Shown: positions 1 through 8,955 of the stretch, one piece after another
Layout of the letters: each line of letters opens with the position of its first letter
How positions within the stretch are numbered: the stretch's first letter is position 1
Assembly: GCF_011320225.1 (NCBI RefSeq)
Contig: NZ_JAAOEN010000009.1
Coordinates: forward strand, 1 to 64,000
DNA from: Phytoactinopolyspora limicola
GTDB taxonomy: Bacteria > Actinomycetota > Actinomycetes > Jiangellales > Jiangellaceae
Direction of reading: 5' to 3'
DNA: 64,000 bases
The notes under the pieces: generated by a model
Database searches by the model: none
Told to the model about the DNA's origin: nothing
Seen by the model: only the letters and a program-made list of their open reading frames with translations
Position numbers and translations under genes: made by a program

Positions 1-644
1 CCGGTGCCGCTGGCGCCAAGCACGCTGTCGGCCTCCCAATGACCGAACTCGGCTCGGTCCTCGATCACCGCGGGGCGCTGGTGGATCGGGATCCGGTAGC
101 GGATCTGGGGTGCTCGGCGGACCTTGCGGGCGGGTCCTCGCTTGCGACGTTTGCGCTGTCCACGTGCCAGGTATTGCCACAGGGCCAGCCCACGTTGGAC
201 TGGTGAGTAGATCCACGCATAGAGGGTTTCGTGGCTGACCCTCATGACCGGATCATCGGGAAACGCCAGTGGTAGTCGCCCGGCGATCTCCTCGGGCGTC
301 CAGCCTCGACGCAGGTGGTCGTGGACGTAGTCGACGAGCCGGTCATGGCGCATCCGTCGAGCCTGATGGGACCGCCGCGCAGCCCGGTCAGCATGACCTT
401 GGGCGATCGTGGCCCGGTACTGACGCTTGGTCTGCTCACCAGCGCGCAGCGATGCCTGCCGGTAGGGCGTATAGGCCGCTGAGGTGTTCGAGGGACGCCA
501 TGACCGCCGCTTGACCTCCCGGCTGATCGTTGACCGAGACCGCCCCAGCCGACGCGCGATCTCAGCCTGGCTCCGGCCCAGATCGAGCAACTTCTCAATC
601 TCTACCCGCTCCGCCAACGACACATGCTTGTACTGTTTGGACAA
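1..644 (-). CDS. IS30-family transposase, 3' part cut by the window edge
   Basis: DDE transposase of an insertion sequence. Reading the minus strand from a TTG at 644 gives an open frame of 214 codons to the window edge. The N-terminus has the IS30 helix-turn-helix signature (LAERVEIEKLLDLGRS, then QAEIARRLGRSRSTISREV). A central basic region and the motif GHWEADSV follow, the latter carrying the first catalytic Asp. There is no ATG or GTG at the right place. TTG is chosen because GAAGGAG lies about 10 nt upstream and the HTH begins immediately afterwards. The remaining catalytic residues would lie outside the window, so completeness cannot be judged. Family assignment is confident; the start is inferred. 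Confidence 0.85.
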   Translation of the reverse strand, partial: MSKQYKHVSLAERVEIEKLLDLGRSQAEIARRLGRSRSTISREVKRRSWRPSNTSAAYTPYRQASLRAGEQTKRQYRATIAQGHADRAARRSHQARRMRHDRLVDYVHDHLRRGWTPEEIAGRLPLAFPDDPVMRVSHETLYAWIYSPVQRGLALWQYLARGQRKRRKRGPARKVRRAPQIRYRIPIHQRPAVIEDRAEFGHWEADSVLGASGT

Positions 645-713
645 GGAAGCGCAGCTCCTTCTTCTCGGCGTGAACTAGACATCCACACCGTAAAGACCGG
701 TGGCTGCGCTTCC
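645..713. repeat. 11-bp inverted repeat just upstream of the IS30 transposase
   Basis: GGAAGCGCAGC at 645-655 is exactly complemented by GCTGCGCTTCC at 703-713, with a 47-bp gap. The left arm sits directly before the TTG start of the transposase. It may be a terminal or subterminal repeat of the insertion sequence, or a hairpin limiting transposase translation. The other end of the IS is outside the window, so this cannot be resolved. Confidence 0.5.
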
Positions 714-869
714 GCGCATCTAACGGGCTACGTGTTGCGCTTCAGATTTGAACCCGGGTAGTGGTTGCTGGTCCGGCCGAAGTGTTAAACTCAATGATGC
801 CAAGGGCAATAGCCCGTGGAAGTGGACCCCGCAGCCAGCCGGACGACTGGTGAGCGGGGTTTCGCGCAT

Positions 870-1394
870 CTAGAGGGCCGTCTCGCGCGTGTATGCGCTC
901 ACCTGATCGCGCCAACGTCCGCCCTTTGCCCAACACCAGGCGACCGCGTCAGGTACCCCTAGCAACAGGTCTTCATGAGCTTTGAGATGCACGTACTCCA
1001 ACTGTTGCGTGTGTGGGCGGATCAGACTTGCCAGAGTGCGTCGATCGAACTGGACCAGCGAATCGTCACGCTCGATAACGACCCTCCTTGCTCCCGTCGC
1101 GACCAGGTCTGGGACCATCTGAGTCAGACATGTTTCCCGCGCTTCTCGGCGATTCTTGGTGACGTACACGCTAGCGGCAAGGTCGAGCGTGGACATACTT
1201 GCCAGCACCTGAAGTTTCCGTTCGCTTCGCTCGTCGTTGAAGTGGATCCGGCGTTGACGCGGCCTGAGTATGCCCCGAAGTGCCGAGCGCGCGGGATTGA
1301 CCTCGTTCGCTGGCACGAGGACGACAGCCAGGATGTAAGCGTCGGCGAACGACTCATCGACGAATGCGTGCTGCGGTCCACCTTGCCTCGCCAC
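870..1394 (-). CDS. DUF3800-like hypothetical protein
   Basis: A 174-aa protein with a GTG start at 1394. The N-terminus carries AFVDESFADAY, the Asp-Glu start typical of RNase-H-fold DUF3800-type proteins. Downstream come VIERDDSLVQFDRRTL and, near the end, DAVAWCWAKGG, which resemble the later acidic positions of that fold. No membrane segment or signal peptide is visible. Members of this group are often found near mobile elements and defence loci, and here it sits between an IS30 copy and the cas operon, divergent from cas3. The fold assignment is tentative and the function is unknown. Confidence 0.6.
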   Translation of the reverse strand: MARQGGPQHAFVDESFADAYILAVVLVPANEVNPARSALRGILRPRQRRIHFNDERSERKLQVLASMSTLDLAASVYVTKNRREARETCLTQMVPDLVATGARRVVIERDDSLVQFDRRTLASLIRPHTQQLEYVHLKAHEDLLLGVPDAVAWCWAKGGRWRDQVSAYTRETAL

Positions 1395-1432
1395 GCCGGC
1401 CCCTCTGTTCGTTCTCCGTCTTGTGCTTGTTT

Positions 1433-1462
1433 AGGGGTGGGGCAGCATCCTGCCCCACCCCT
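1433..1462. terminator. Perfect 13-bp hairpin between the DUF3800-like gene and cas3
   Basis: AGGGGTGGGGCAG (1433-1445), a 4-nt loop, and its exact complement (1450-1462) followed by TTT. It lies upstream of the minus-strand gene start, so it does not terminate that gene. It could insulate the cas operon from transcription entering from the left. Confidence 0.5.
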
Positions 1463-1463
1463 T

Positions 1464-1556
1464 TGCTGTCGCCCCGCCTGCGCGGGGATCACGAGAAACC
1501 TCTGAGTCGACGTGCGTGCGACTCTCGGGTCATCCCCGCCTGACATGCGGGGAGCG
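1464..1556. repeat. Two CRISPR-repeat-like palindromes upstream of cas3
   Basis: CCCCGCCTGCGCGGGG at 1472-1487 (plus strand) and a GC palindrome at 1534-1552 resemble the stem of the array repeat (CCCCGCGGACGCGGGG). Read on the minus strand, the second one is flanked by GCT on one side and ATGACC on the other, as in the array repeat. The two are in opposite orientation, about 46 bp apart. They may be degenerate or solo CRISPR repeats, or a generic dispersed GC palindrome; many genomes contain the latter. Confidence 0.4.
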
Positions 1557-1867
1557 CGCCGATCTTTAACGCTCGCGATGGTAGCATCTCTCAAGAGAGT
1601 TGCACGTAAGTTCACTCAAAACACTCTACTTGACTTGAACGAAATGAGCTTGGCATGAGTGCCACGAAGCACGCAAGAGACCAGCGTCCCTTCCCTGACA
1701 ACGTGATCATGGGCCAGGGTAGGGCGCCATCACGACCCGGATCGCGACGAACAGCGGGTTGTGTCCGGGGTGGGAGCTAGCTTTAGCACCGGGTCGTTTC
1801 GGGTGGGACCGAACGCGCGACCCGTGTGGGCCGCCAGAACGGCGGCTGGAGCGCGAGGAGGGGCAAC

Positions 1868-4732
1868 GTGGCCGGTCAGTTGAGTGACGCAGCACGGTCG
1901 GCGTGGGCGAAGTCGCCGAACGACGAGCGAGCATGGCTGCCGTTGTGGCAGCACATGGACGATTCGGCGGACGTCGCCGACATGTTGTTCGACCAGTGGC
2001 TTTCGCCGAACGTCGTCCGCCTGATCGCGGCCGAGTTCGGTGGTGACGTCCGGTCAGCCCATACGGCAGTCCAGTTACTGGCCGGGCTGCATGACATCGG
2101 CAAAGCTACCCCGGCGTTCGCCGTGCAGAACACGGAGCTGGGCCAGCGCATGAGTAATCTCGGGCTCTACACGCCGCCTCACAAGAACGACCTTCCGGAC
2201 CGCCAGAAGGCGCATCACACCATCACTGGCCACCACATATTCCAGCGCTGGCTGCTTTCGCAGGGGTGGGACCCCAAAGCGGTGAACGCGTGGGCGGTGG
2301 TGATCGGCGGTCACCATGGGGTGCCGCCGGATGCGATGATCCTGAGGGAGGTCACCCCGGACGGATACCCCGATCTCTACAGCTCGGCGCGCTGGGACGA
2401 CGTCCGGAATGAACTGCTGGAACGCCAGGCCGAGCGCACGGGTGCTAGGCCCTTCTTCGGCTCCTGGTCCAGCATCAAACTGTCCCAACCGGTTCAGGTC
2501 TTGCTGACGGCCGTGGTGATCGTCGCGGACTGGATCGCAAGCAACGACTGGCTTTTCCCGTTCCATGCTGCCGAACTACCTGAGGTCGCTGATGATGGTT
2601 CGCGGGTGCGGCGTGCGTGGAAGATGCTGCGACTGCCATCACCATGGCGGGCGCGGGCGGATGGTGCAGACGTCGCGTCGTACTTCAGCGCCCGATTCCA
2701 GTTCCCTGACGGCGCGGCACCGCGGCCGGTCCAGAGTGTGGCCGTAGACGTTGCGGCCAACACCTCCACGCCCGGGCTCATGATCGTCGAGGCGCCCATG
2801 GGGGAGGGAAAGACTGAAGCCGCCCTTGCCGCCGCCGAGATCCTCGCCAGCCGGTGGGGCATCGGGGGGTTGTGTGTCGCCCTGCCGACGCAGGCGACGA
2901 GCGACGCGATGTTCACGCGTGTCGTCCGCTGGCTGGACGCGATAGGCGACGACGGCCAGCAGGTCGGCGGCTCGATCACACTCATGCACGGCAAGAAGCA
3001 GCACAACCGGCTCTATCAGGGCATGATGCCCGACGGCCGACCGACCGGCGTAGATCCGGAGCACGACGATGGCCACCAGCACGCTGTACTGGCGCACTCC
3101 TGGATCAGCGGCCGGAAGAAGGCGTCGCTGGCCAACTTCATGATCAGCACCATCGACCAGTTGCTCTTCGCGGGCCTGAAGTCCCGCCATCTCATGCTGC
3201 GCCACCTTGGCCTGGCCAGCAAGGTCGTGGTGATAGACGAGGTACATGCCTACGACGCGTTCATGAACTCCTATCTGACCAGGGTGCTGACCTGGTTAGG
3301 CGCTTACGGGGTGCCGGTGATCGCGTTGTCCGCGACGCTACCGGCTGATCGTCGCCGGGAGCTCGTGGCGGCCTACCAGCGCGGGTGGGCAACGACACCA
3401 ACCGCCGGCGACGGGCACGACGACGGCGTAACAAGAGCTGACACAGCAGCCGACCTCGATGGAGACATCGGGTACCCGGTTCTGACCTGGACTGACGGCG
3501 GTCGCGTCCGTACCCGGGTGACTGAACCGTCAGGACGTGCGACGACGGTCCACCTTGACGCACTTGATGTGGACGAGAACGGCGACGACACCGACGCGTT
3601 AGTCAGCGTGCTACGCGATGCTCTCTCCGACGGTGGGACGGCGTTGGTAGTGCGTAACACGGTACGACGGGTCACCGAGACCGCGCAGCGGCTCGAGCAG
3701 GAGTTTCCCGGCGAGGTAACGGTCGCGCACTCGCAGTTCATTACCGCGGACCGGCTGCGCAAAGATCAGGAACTCTTGAACAGTTTCGGCCCGCCGGAGC
3801 GTGCGACGCGCCGCCCGCAGCGGCACGTCGTCGTCGCGTCGCAGGTGGTTGAGCAGTCGCTCGATGTCGACTTCGACGTCCTCGTCACCGACCTGGCGCC
3901 TGTCGACCTCGTGTTGCAGCGGATCGGCAGGCTGCACCGGCATCAGCGTGGCCCAAGTCAGGCAGAGCGCCCGTCCAACGTCAGAACCGCCCGTGCGTAC
4001 GTCGGCGGGGCGGATTTCACCCAGAATCCGCCCGGTCTTGAATCGGGGTCGGAGCGGATCTACAAACCGCACGTGCTGTTCCGGGCAGCTGCCGTGCTGC
4101 GTGACTACTTCGGCGGCGCAGTCGAGCTGCCGGTCGATATCGCGCCGCTGGTCCAGCGGGCGTACGGGGCCGACGCCGTTGGCCCGACCGACTGGCAGGA
4201 AGCCATGACGGCGGCCGAGGAAGCGTGGCTGAAGAAGGCCGACGAACGGCGCGCCAAGGCCGACGATTTCCAGATCCGGGACCCGGCCAAACCCGGAAAA
4301 GCGATTGTCGGCTGGGTCAACGCGAACGTGGGCGACGCCGACGATGAGGCCCAGGGGCAAGGGCAGGTGCGTGACGGGGCGCCGACGCTGGAAGCGATTC
4401 TCGTGCAGGCGGCACCGGACGGGCGCTGGCATACACCGTCGTGGCTAGCCGACGGCCAGCGCGATCTGAACATTCCGCGCGACGAGGCACCGTCCGACGA
4501 GCTAGCGCTGATCATGGCGGCGTGCGGGATCCGGTTGGGCTTGAGGTTCTCTACAGAGGCAGCCGAAGACGAACTATGGGCCGCGACTCCGCCGGCGTGG
4601 GAGTCGTCGTCACTGATTTACCGCCTGCCGGTGCTCGTCGTTGACGAGGACGGGTGGGGTGAACTGGACGGCCGCCGTGTCCGCTACACGGCACAGAGGG
4701 GGTTGGAGGTGTTCAACGTTGACCATCAGTGA
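1868..4732 (+). CDS. cas3: Cas3, type I-E HD nuclease-helicase
   Basis: Cas3 is recruited by target-bound Cascade, unwinds the DNA 3'-5' and degrades it with its HD domain. The frame is open from 1826, but the GTG at 1868 is preferred because GAGGAGG ends 6 nt before it; this gives 954 aa. HD domain residues are visible: LWQHMDD (His29), GLHDIGK (His75-Asp76), GHH near 121 and GGHHG near 148. Helicase motifs follow: Walker A EAPMGEGKTE (308-317), DEVH box (457-460), SAT (488-490), and motifs V/VI ending in QRIGRLHRH (684-692). All key residues are intact, so it should be active. It is the first gene of the cas operon and overlaps cas8e by 14 nt. Confidence 0.97.
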   Translation: MAGQLSDAARSAWAKSPNDERAWLPLWQHMDDSADVADMLFDQWLSPNVVRLIAAEFGGDVRSAHTAVQLLAGLHDIGKATPAFAVQNTELGQRMSNLGLYTPPHKNDLPDRQKAHHTITGHHIFQRWLLSQGWDPKAVNAWAVVIGGHHGVPPDAMILREVTPDGYPDLYSSARWDDVRNELLERQAERTGARPFFGSWSSIKLSQPVQVLLTAVVIVADWIASNDWLFPFHAAELPEVADDGSRVRRAWKMLRLPSPWRARADGADVASYFSARFQFPDGAAPRPVQSVAVDVAANTSTPGLMIVEAPMGEGKTEAALAAAEILASRWGIGGLCVALPTQATSDAMFTRVVRWLDAIGDDGQQVGGSITLMHGKKQHNRLYQGMMPDGRPTGVDPEHDDGHQHAVLAHSWISGRKKASLANFMISTIDQLLFAGLKSRHLMLRHLGLASKVVVIDEVHAYDAFMNSYLTRVLTWLGAYGVPVIALSATLPADRRRELVAAYQRGWATTPTAGDGHDDGVTRADTAADLDGDIGYPVLTWTDGGRVRTRVTEPSGRATTVHLDALDVDENGDDTDALVSVLRDALSDGGTALVVRNTVRRVTETAQRLEQEFPGEVTVAHSQFITADRLRKDQELLNSFGPPERATRRPQRHVVVASQVVEQSLDVDFDVLVTDLAPVDLVLQRIGRLHRHQRGPSQAERPSNVRTARAYVGGADFTQNPPGLESGSERIYKPHVLFRAAAVLRDYFGGAVELPVDIAPLVQRAYGADAVGPTDWQEAMTAAEEAWLKKADERRAKADDFQIRDPAKPGKAIVGWVNANVGDADDEAQGQGQVRDGAPTLEAILVQAAPDGRWHTPSWLADGQRDLNIPRDEAPSDELALIMAACGIRLGLRFSTEAAEDELWAATPPAWESSSLIYRLPVLVVDEDGWGELDGRRVRYTAQRGLEVFNVDHQ

Positions 4733-6401
4733 GGAGGATTTCAACCTGCTTGACGAGCCGTGGATCGTGGTGCTTACACCACACGGCGACGAGAAGCAGG
4801 TGTCCATCCTCGAACTATTCGAGAAAGCGCCGGACCTGGTGACCATCGGGGGAGAGGTCCCGACGCAAAGCTTCGCGATCACGAGATTGCTGCTGGCATT
4901 CCTGCACCGGGCGATCGACGGACCGGACGACGCCGAACAGTGGGCCGAGCTCTGGGAAGCCGACGCGCTGCCCATGGATCGAATCAACCGGTACGCCGAT
5001 GAGGTACGGCATCGGTTCGGCCTGTTCGACGCGGTGGCGCCGTTCTTCCAGGTCCCGGGCTTGCGCACAGCAAAAGGTGAGGTCAGCGGCCTGGAGAAGA
5101 TTGTCGCCGACGTGCCCAACGGTGCGCCATTCTTCACGACGCGTTCGGCGGCCAGTCTGGAACGGATCGACGTGGCTGAGGCCGCCCGCTGGCTGGTGCA
5201 CACGCATGCGTATGACGCGTCGGGTATCAAGTCGGGGGCAGTTGGAGATCCGAACGTGAAGGGAGGCAAGGGGTACCCGATCGGCACCGGGTGGAGCGGC
5301 CAGATCGGCGGGGTCTTGCCGGAAGGGCGAAACCTGCACGAGACCCTACTGCTCAACCTCATCGCACGGGATGCTGAGAACTACGTGCGCATCAATGGTG
5401 AACACGATGCGCCGCCATGGGAACGCGACGTCGACGGACCGAGGTGGGAGGAAGACCGTCCACTCACCGGCGCGATCGACCTATACACATGGCAGACCCG
5501 GCGGGTGCGCCTGGCCGGTGACCGCCACGGCGTCACGGGTGTCCTGCTCGCCAATGGCGACAAGATTCTGCCGCAGAACCGGCACGTCCACGAACCACAC
5601 ACGGCGTGGCGCTACAGCGAGCCGCAGACGAAGAAGTACGGCCGCGACGTCTACATGCCGCGGATGCACGACCCGTACCGGTCGGTGTGGCGTGGCCTGG
5701 AGGCCATGCTGCCGTCGATCTCCGGGCGTGGCCGTGGCGACAAGCAGCCGTTCCTGGCGCCGCGGGTATTCGAGTGGATCAGCTCCCTGGTCTTGGACGG
5801 CCATCTCCCTGATTACTACGTCGTGCGCACGAGAGTGATCGGCGCCGAGTACGGCCCGCAAAGTGCGACGTTCGCGGAGATCGTCGACGACCGGCTGGCG
5901 ATGGCGGCCGTCGTCATCAATGAGCAGAATGTGGCGCTCGGCAACACCGCCAAGGGAGCGGTTGACGACGCTGAACAGGCAGCCGGCGCGCTGTGGCGAT
6001 TCGCTGAGAACATCGCGCAGGCAGCTGGGGCGGAGCCGAAGTCCGGTGCCGGTGGCCAGGCCCGGGAAACGCTCTATGCGGCCCTGGACAAGCCCTACCG
6101 CGACTGGCTGTTCAGGCTGCGATCCACAACAGATACGGCTGCTGCGCGTGCCGAATGGCAGCGGCGGGTCCGAGTCGACTGCCGCCCGATCGTCGCCGAG
6201 TTGATCCAGGCTGCGAGCCCGGCGGCGTGGCGCGGCCGGGAGATCAACAACCGCCTGGTCAACGTCGCGGTGGCGGAGGCCTGGTTCAACGCGAGACTGC
6301 GTCAGGTGCTGCCCGCGGCGTTCAGCAACGGTGAGCAGGCGCCGGACAGCCCTGCCGGTACCGACGCGGTAACCACGGTGAATGCGGAGGGACAGTCATG
6401 A
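4719..6401 (+). CDS. cas8e: Cas8e (Cse1/CasA), large subunit of type I-E Cascade
   Basis: Cas8e recognises the PAM and recruits Cas3. A TTG at 4719 is chosen over the in-frame ATG at 4641. GGAGG lies 9 nt before the TTG, and the protein then begins with the family-typical FNLLDEPWIVVL. The product is 560 aa. Family features include the N-terminal W-containing start, a region around HAYDASGIKSGAVGDPNVKG with the glycine-rich stretch seen in Cse1 proteins, and a C-terminal helical bundle. It overlaps the end of cas3 by 14 nt and shares ATGA with cse2, suggesting coupled translation. Confidence 0.95.
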   Translation: MTISEEDFNLLDEPWIVVLTPHGDEKQVSILELFEKAPDLVTIGGEVPTQSFAITRLLLAFLHRAIDGPDDAEQWAELWEADALPMDRINRYADEVRHRFGLFDAVAPFFQVPGLRTAKGEVSGLEKIVADVPNGAPFFTTRSAASLERIDVAEAARWLVHTHAYDASGIKSGAVGDPNVKGGKGYPIGTGWSGQIGGVLPEGRNLHETLLLNLIARDAENYVRINGEHDAPPWERDVDGPRWEEDRPLTGAIDLYTWQTRRVRLAGDRHGVTGVLLANGDKILPQNRHVHEPHTAWRYSEPQTKKYGRDVYMPRMHDPYRSVWRGLEAMLPSISGRGRGDKQPFLAPRVFEWISSLVLDGHLPDYYVVRTRVIGAEYGPQSATFAEIVDDRLAMAAVVINEQNVALGNTAKGAVDDAEQAAGALWRFAENIAQAAGAEPKSGAGGQARETLYAALDKPYRDWLFRLRSTTDTAAARAEWQRRVRVDCRPIVAELIQAASPAAWRGREINNRLVNVAVAEAWFNARLRQVLPAAFSNGEQAPDSPAGTDAVTTVNAEGQS

Positions 6402-7066
6402 CAACCGAGACAACGCCCAAACCCGAACAGCGCAAGCGCCGCCTCGACCCGTTGGGCTTCGCGCTGGAGCGCAAGATCAAGAAACTTCAGGACGACTATC
6501 TGGCGAACAACTCCGCAGCCCGTGCGGACCTGGCCCGGCTGCGCCGCGGTCTGGGCAAGCCGGCCGGAAGTGTTCCGGAGATCTGGGAACGCACGGTTGG
6601 TGCCGTGCCCGCCTCCTTGAGCTGGGATCGCGACGATCCGAGCCCGGCCGAGCAGGCGGCGCACATCACGTTGACCCTGTACGCAGTGCACCAGCAGTCC
6701 CGGCCCGGCCCGATGCACGTCGCCGATGTGTCCTTCGGACAGGCGGTGCGGCGGCTGGCCCGGCGGACCGATGCCAGCGAGGACGCGGTGTCGCGGCGTT
6801 TCATGGCGGTGGCTACGGCGCAGACCGTCGACGAGATCCTCGTCCACGTCCGCGGATTGGTGACTCAGCTGAAGGCGAACCACATCAGCCTTGACTACGC
6901 GCAGTTCGCCGATGACGTGTTTGGCCTACTCACACCCGGCCGGGCGACGTCTGTCCGACTGCGGTGGGGCCGCGAGTTTTACCGCGTCGATTCATCATCC
7001 GACGACGTCGCGGCGGACGACGTCGCAGCAGACAACCACCCGTCCACGGACACCTCTGACGAGTAG
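6398..7066 (+). CDS. cse2: Cse2 (CasB), small subunit of type I-E Cascade
   Basis: A 222-aa protein that forms the dimeric belly of Cascade and stabilises the displaced DNA strand. The sequence shows the Cse2 pattern: an arginine-rich helical start (ARADLARLRRGLGKPAG), a middle helix before RPGPMHVADVSFGQAVRRLA, and a conserved DYAQFADDVFGLL segment. The last 20 or so residues are acidic (DSSSDDVAADDVAADN) and look like a disordered tail. The ATG overlaps the cas8e stop by 4 nt. Confidence 0.93.
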   Translation: MTTETTPKPEQRKRRLDPLGFALERKIKKLQDDYLANNSAARADLARLRRGLGKPAGSVPEIWERTVGAVPASLSWDRDDPSPAEQAAHITLTLYAVHQQSRPGPMHVADVSFGQAVRRLARRTDASEDAVSRRFMAVATAQTVDEILVHVRGLVTQLKANHISLDYAQFADDVFGLLTPGRATSVRLRWGREFYRVDSSSDDVAADDVAADNHPSTDTSDE

Positions 7067-7077
7067 GAGCATCCATC

Positions 7078-8196
7078 ATGAGCCGCACCATCATCGACGT
7101 TCACATCCTGCAGACCGTCCCGCCGTCCAACCTGAACCGGGACGACACCGGCAGCCCCAAGACCGCCGTCTACGGCGGCGTGCGCCGGGCCCGTGTTTCT
7201 AGCCAGGCCTGGAAGCGGGCAACTCGAGTCCACTTCCAGGACACACTTGATCCGTCCGAGCTGGGGGTGCGCACCCGCCGCGTCGTCGACCTGTTGGCCG
7301 AAGAGATCGGCAGGCAGGCGCCTGAGCTGGGTGAGCGTTCCAAAGAGCTGGCGGTTGCGACGTTCAAGGCGATCGGCATCGTCGTCAAACCGCCGAAGAA
7401 GGACGAAACCGAGGAATCCGGATATCTCGTCTTCCTGAGTCGACGCCAAATCGAGAGCCTGGCGGCCGCCGCCGTCGAAGCCGCCGAGGCGGACGACGTC
7501 GTGAAGGCGCTCAAGGACGCCGACGCCAAGGCGCTGGCCGACCGCGACCACGCGATCGCCATCTCGTTGTTCGGTCGGATGGTAGCTGACCAGGCCGATC
7601 TCAACGTCGACGCGTCCGCGCAGGTGGCGCACGCCATCAGCGTCCACCCGGTGGAGACGGAGTTCGACTACTTCACCGCCGTCGACGACACCAATCCGGA
7701 GGAAGACACCGGTGCCGGCATGATCGGCACGGTCGAGTTCAACTCGTCCACGCTGTACCGGTACGCGACCGTCGACGTGAATCGGCTCGCGGACAACCTC
7801 GGTGACGTGGCGGCGACGTCGCGGGCTGTGCGGACGTTCGTCGAGTCGTTCATCCGGTCGATGCCCACGGGCAAACAGAACACGTTCGCGAACCGGACGT
7901 TGCCGGAGGCCGTCGTCGTCATGATCCGTGATACCCAGCCGATCAACCTGGTCGGAGCGTTCGAGAATCCAGTTCGGGAGTCGGAGATCGACGGCCGGAT
8001 CAAGCGGGCGTCGGATGCGTTGCGCGACGAGGCAAAGGAGATCGAACGTGCGTACTCCGAGTCGCCGTTGACGGTCTGGGTGACGCGGGTGGGCGACGAC
8101 ACAGCCAGCCTTGACGACCTAGGCAGCAACGTCCCACTAGCGGACATGGTGGCAGGACTCGGCACACTGGTCGACTCCCGTCTCGGAGCGCAGTGA
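7078..8196 (+). CDS. cas7e: Cas7e (Cse4/CasC), crRNA backbone subunit of Cascade
   Basis: A 372-aa RAMP protein; six copies line the crRNA in Cascade. The start is supported by GGAG 8 nt upstream of the ATG. The N-terminus has the Cas7e hallmark IDVHILQTVPPSNLNRDDTG followed by VSSQAWKRATR. Further features are GMIGTVEFNSSTLYRYA and the C-terminal FANRTLPEAVVVMIRD, both typical. It lies 11 nt after cse2 in the operon. Confidence 0.96.
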   Translation: MSRTIIDVHILQTVPPSNLNRDDTGSPKTAVYGGVRRARVSSQAWKRATRVHFQDTLDPSELGVRTRRVVDLLAEEIGRQAPELGERSKELAVATFKAIGIVVKPPKKDETEESGYLVFLSRRQIESLAAAAVEAAEADDVVKALKDADAKALADRDHAIAISLFGRMVADQADLNVDASAQVAHAISVHPVETEFDYFTAVDDTNPEEDTGAGMIGTVEFNSSTLYRYATVDVNRLADNLGDVAATSRAVRTFVESFIRSMPTGKQNTFANRTLPEAVVVMIRDTQPINLVGAFENPVRESEIDGRIKRASDALRDEAKEIERAYSESPLTVWVTRVGDDTASLDDLGSNVPLADMVAGLGTLVDSRLGAQ

Positions 8197-8954
8197 TGGC
8201 CGTCGTCGCACTCAGGCTATCCGGGCCGCTGCAATCGTGGGGTTCGGGCAGCAAGTTCGTCCGACGAACCACCGAGACGGCGCCGACCAAGAGTGGCGTG
8301 CTTGGCCTTGTGGCGGCGGCCAAAGGGATCCGGCGTACCGAACCGCTCACCGAACTCCTCGGGTTGACGTTCGGAGTCCGGGTCGATCAACCGGGCCAAC
8401 TGGTCCGCGACTTCCAGACCGCGCAGCGGCAACGGAAGGAACGGGACGGTTCGACCACATGGCGATCTCTGCCGCTGTCTTACCGCTACTACATGAGCGA
8501 CGCTGCCTATGTAGCTGTGCTCGAAGGGGACCGGGCGTTACTCGACGGTATCGACGCCGCTGTGCGTAGCCCGGTGTTCCCGCTGTATCTGGGTCGGCGT
8601 TCGTGTCCGCCCGCCGGGCCGATCGCGCTCGGTGTCTTCGACTACGACGCGGCGACGGCGCTGGAGCAGCTGCCATGGCGGGCGAGCGTGCAGCACCAGC
8701 GTCGTCGGCGCGGTGAAGCCCAGGTGCCGTTGGAGACGGTCCGCGACGCGACGCCGGGGGAGCCGGAAGCAGAGACCATCCATGACGAACCGGTCAGCTT
8801 CGACCCCAACCGTCGCCAGTACGGGTGGCGGTCGGTAGTCCGGGGCACCGTCGTCGTCGACAATCCCCAGGCGGACGGTTCGGACCGGGCCGACGCGCCC
8901 GGGACCGGTGCGCCCGTCGAACACGATCCGATGTCAGTACTGCCGGGAGGCTGA
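8196..8954 (+). CDS. cas5e: Cas5e (CasD), crRNA 5'-handle-binding subunit of Cascade
   Basis: A 252-aa RAMP protein that caps the 5' handle of the crRNA. It begins with the Cas5 signature LRLSGPLQSWGSGSKF and TKSGVLGLVAAAKG, and contains LSYRYYMSDAAYV and VFPLYLGRRSCPPAGP, all conserved in Cas5e. The ATG at 8196 overlaps the cas7e stop by 1 nt; a GTG one codon upstream (8193) is the alternative start. The C-terminal 40 residues are low-complexity and acidic. Confidence 0.94.
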   Translation: MAVVALRLSGPLQSWGSGSKFVRRTTETAPTKSGVLGLVAAAKGIRRTEPLTELLGLTFGVRVDQPGQLVRDFQTAQRQRKERDGSTTWRSLPLSYRYYMSDAAYVAVLEGDRALLDGIDAAVRSPVFPLYLGRRSCPPAGPIALGVFDYDAATALEQLPWRASVQHQRRRRGEAQVPLETVRDATPGEPEAETIHDEPVSFDPNRRQYGWRSVVRGTVVVDNPQADGSDRADAPGTGAPVEHDPMSVLPGG

Positions 8955-8955
8955 C

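Larger units (their letters stand above)
1395..1867. promoter_or_regulatory. 473-bp intergenic region carrying the presumed cas operon promoter
   Basis: No gene is supported here. It contains the perfect hairpin at 1433-1462, the two palindromes above, and a less GC-rich stretch (about 1565-1650) ahead of cas3. That AT-richer stretch is the likeliest promoter location, but no convincing -35/-10 pair could be assigned by eye. All eight cas genes downstream are close-packed, so this is the only long gap where their promoter could be. Confidence 0.4.

Noticed and set aside
735-765. GGTTCAAATC on the minus strand, like a tRNA T loop
   Set aside because: The flanking bases do not form a T stem and no acceptor or anticodon arm is present.
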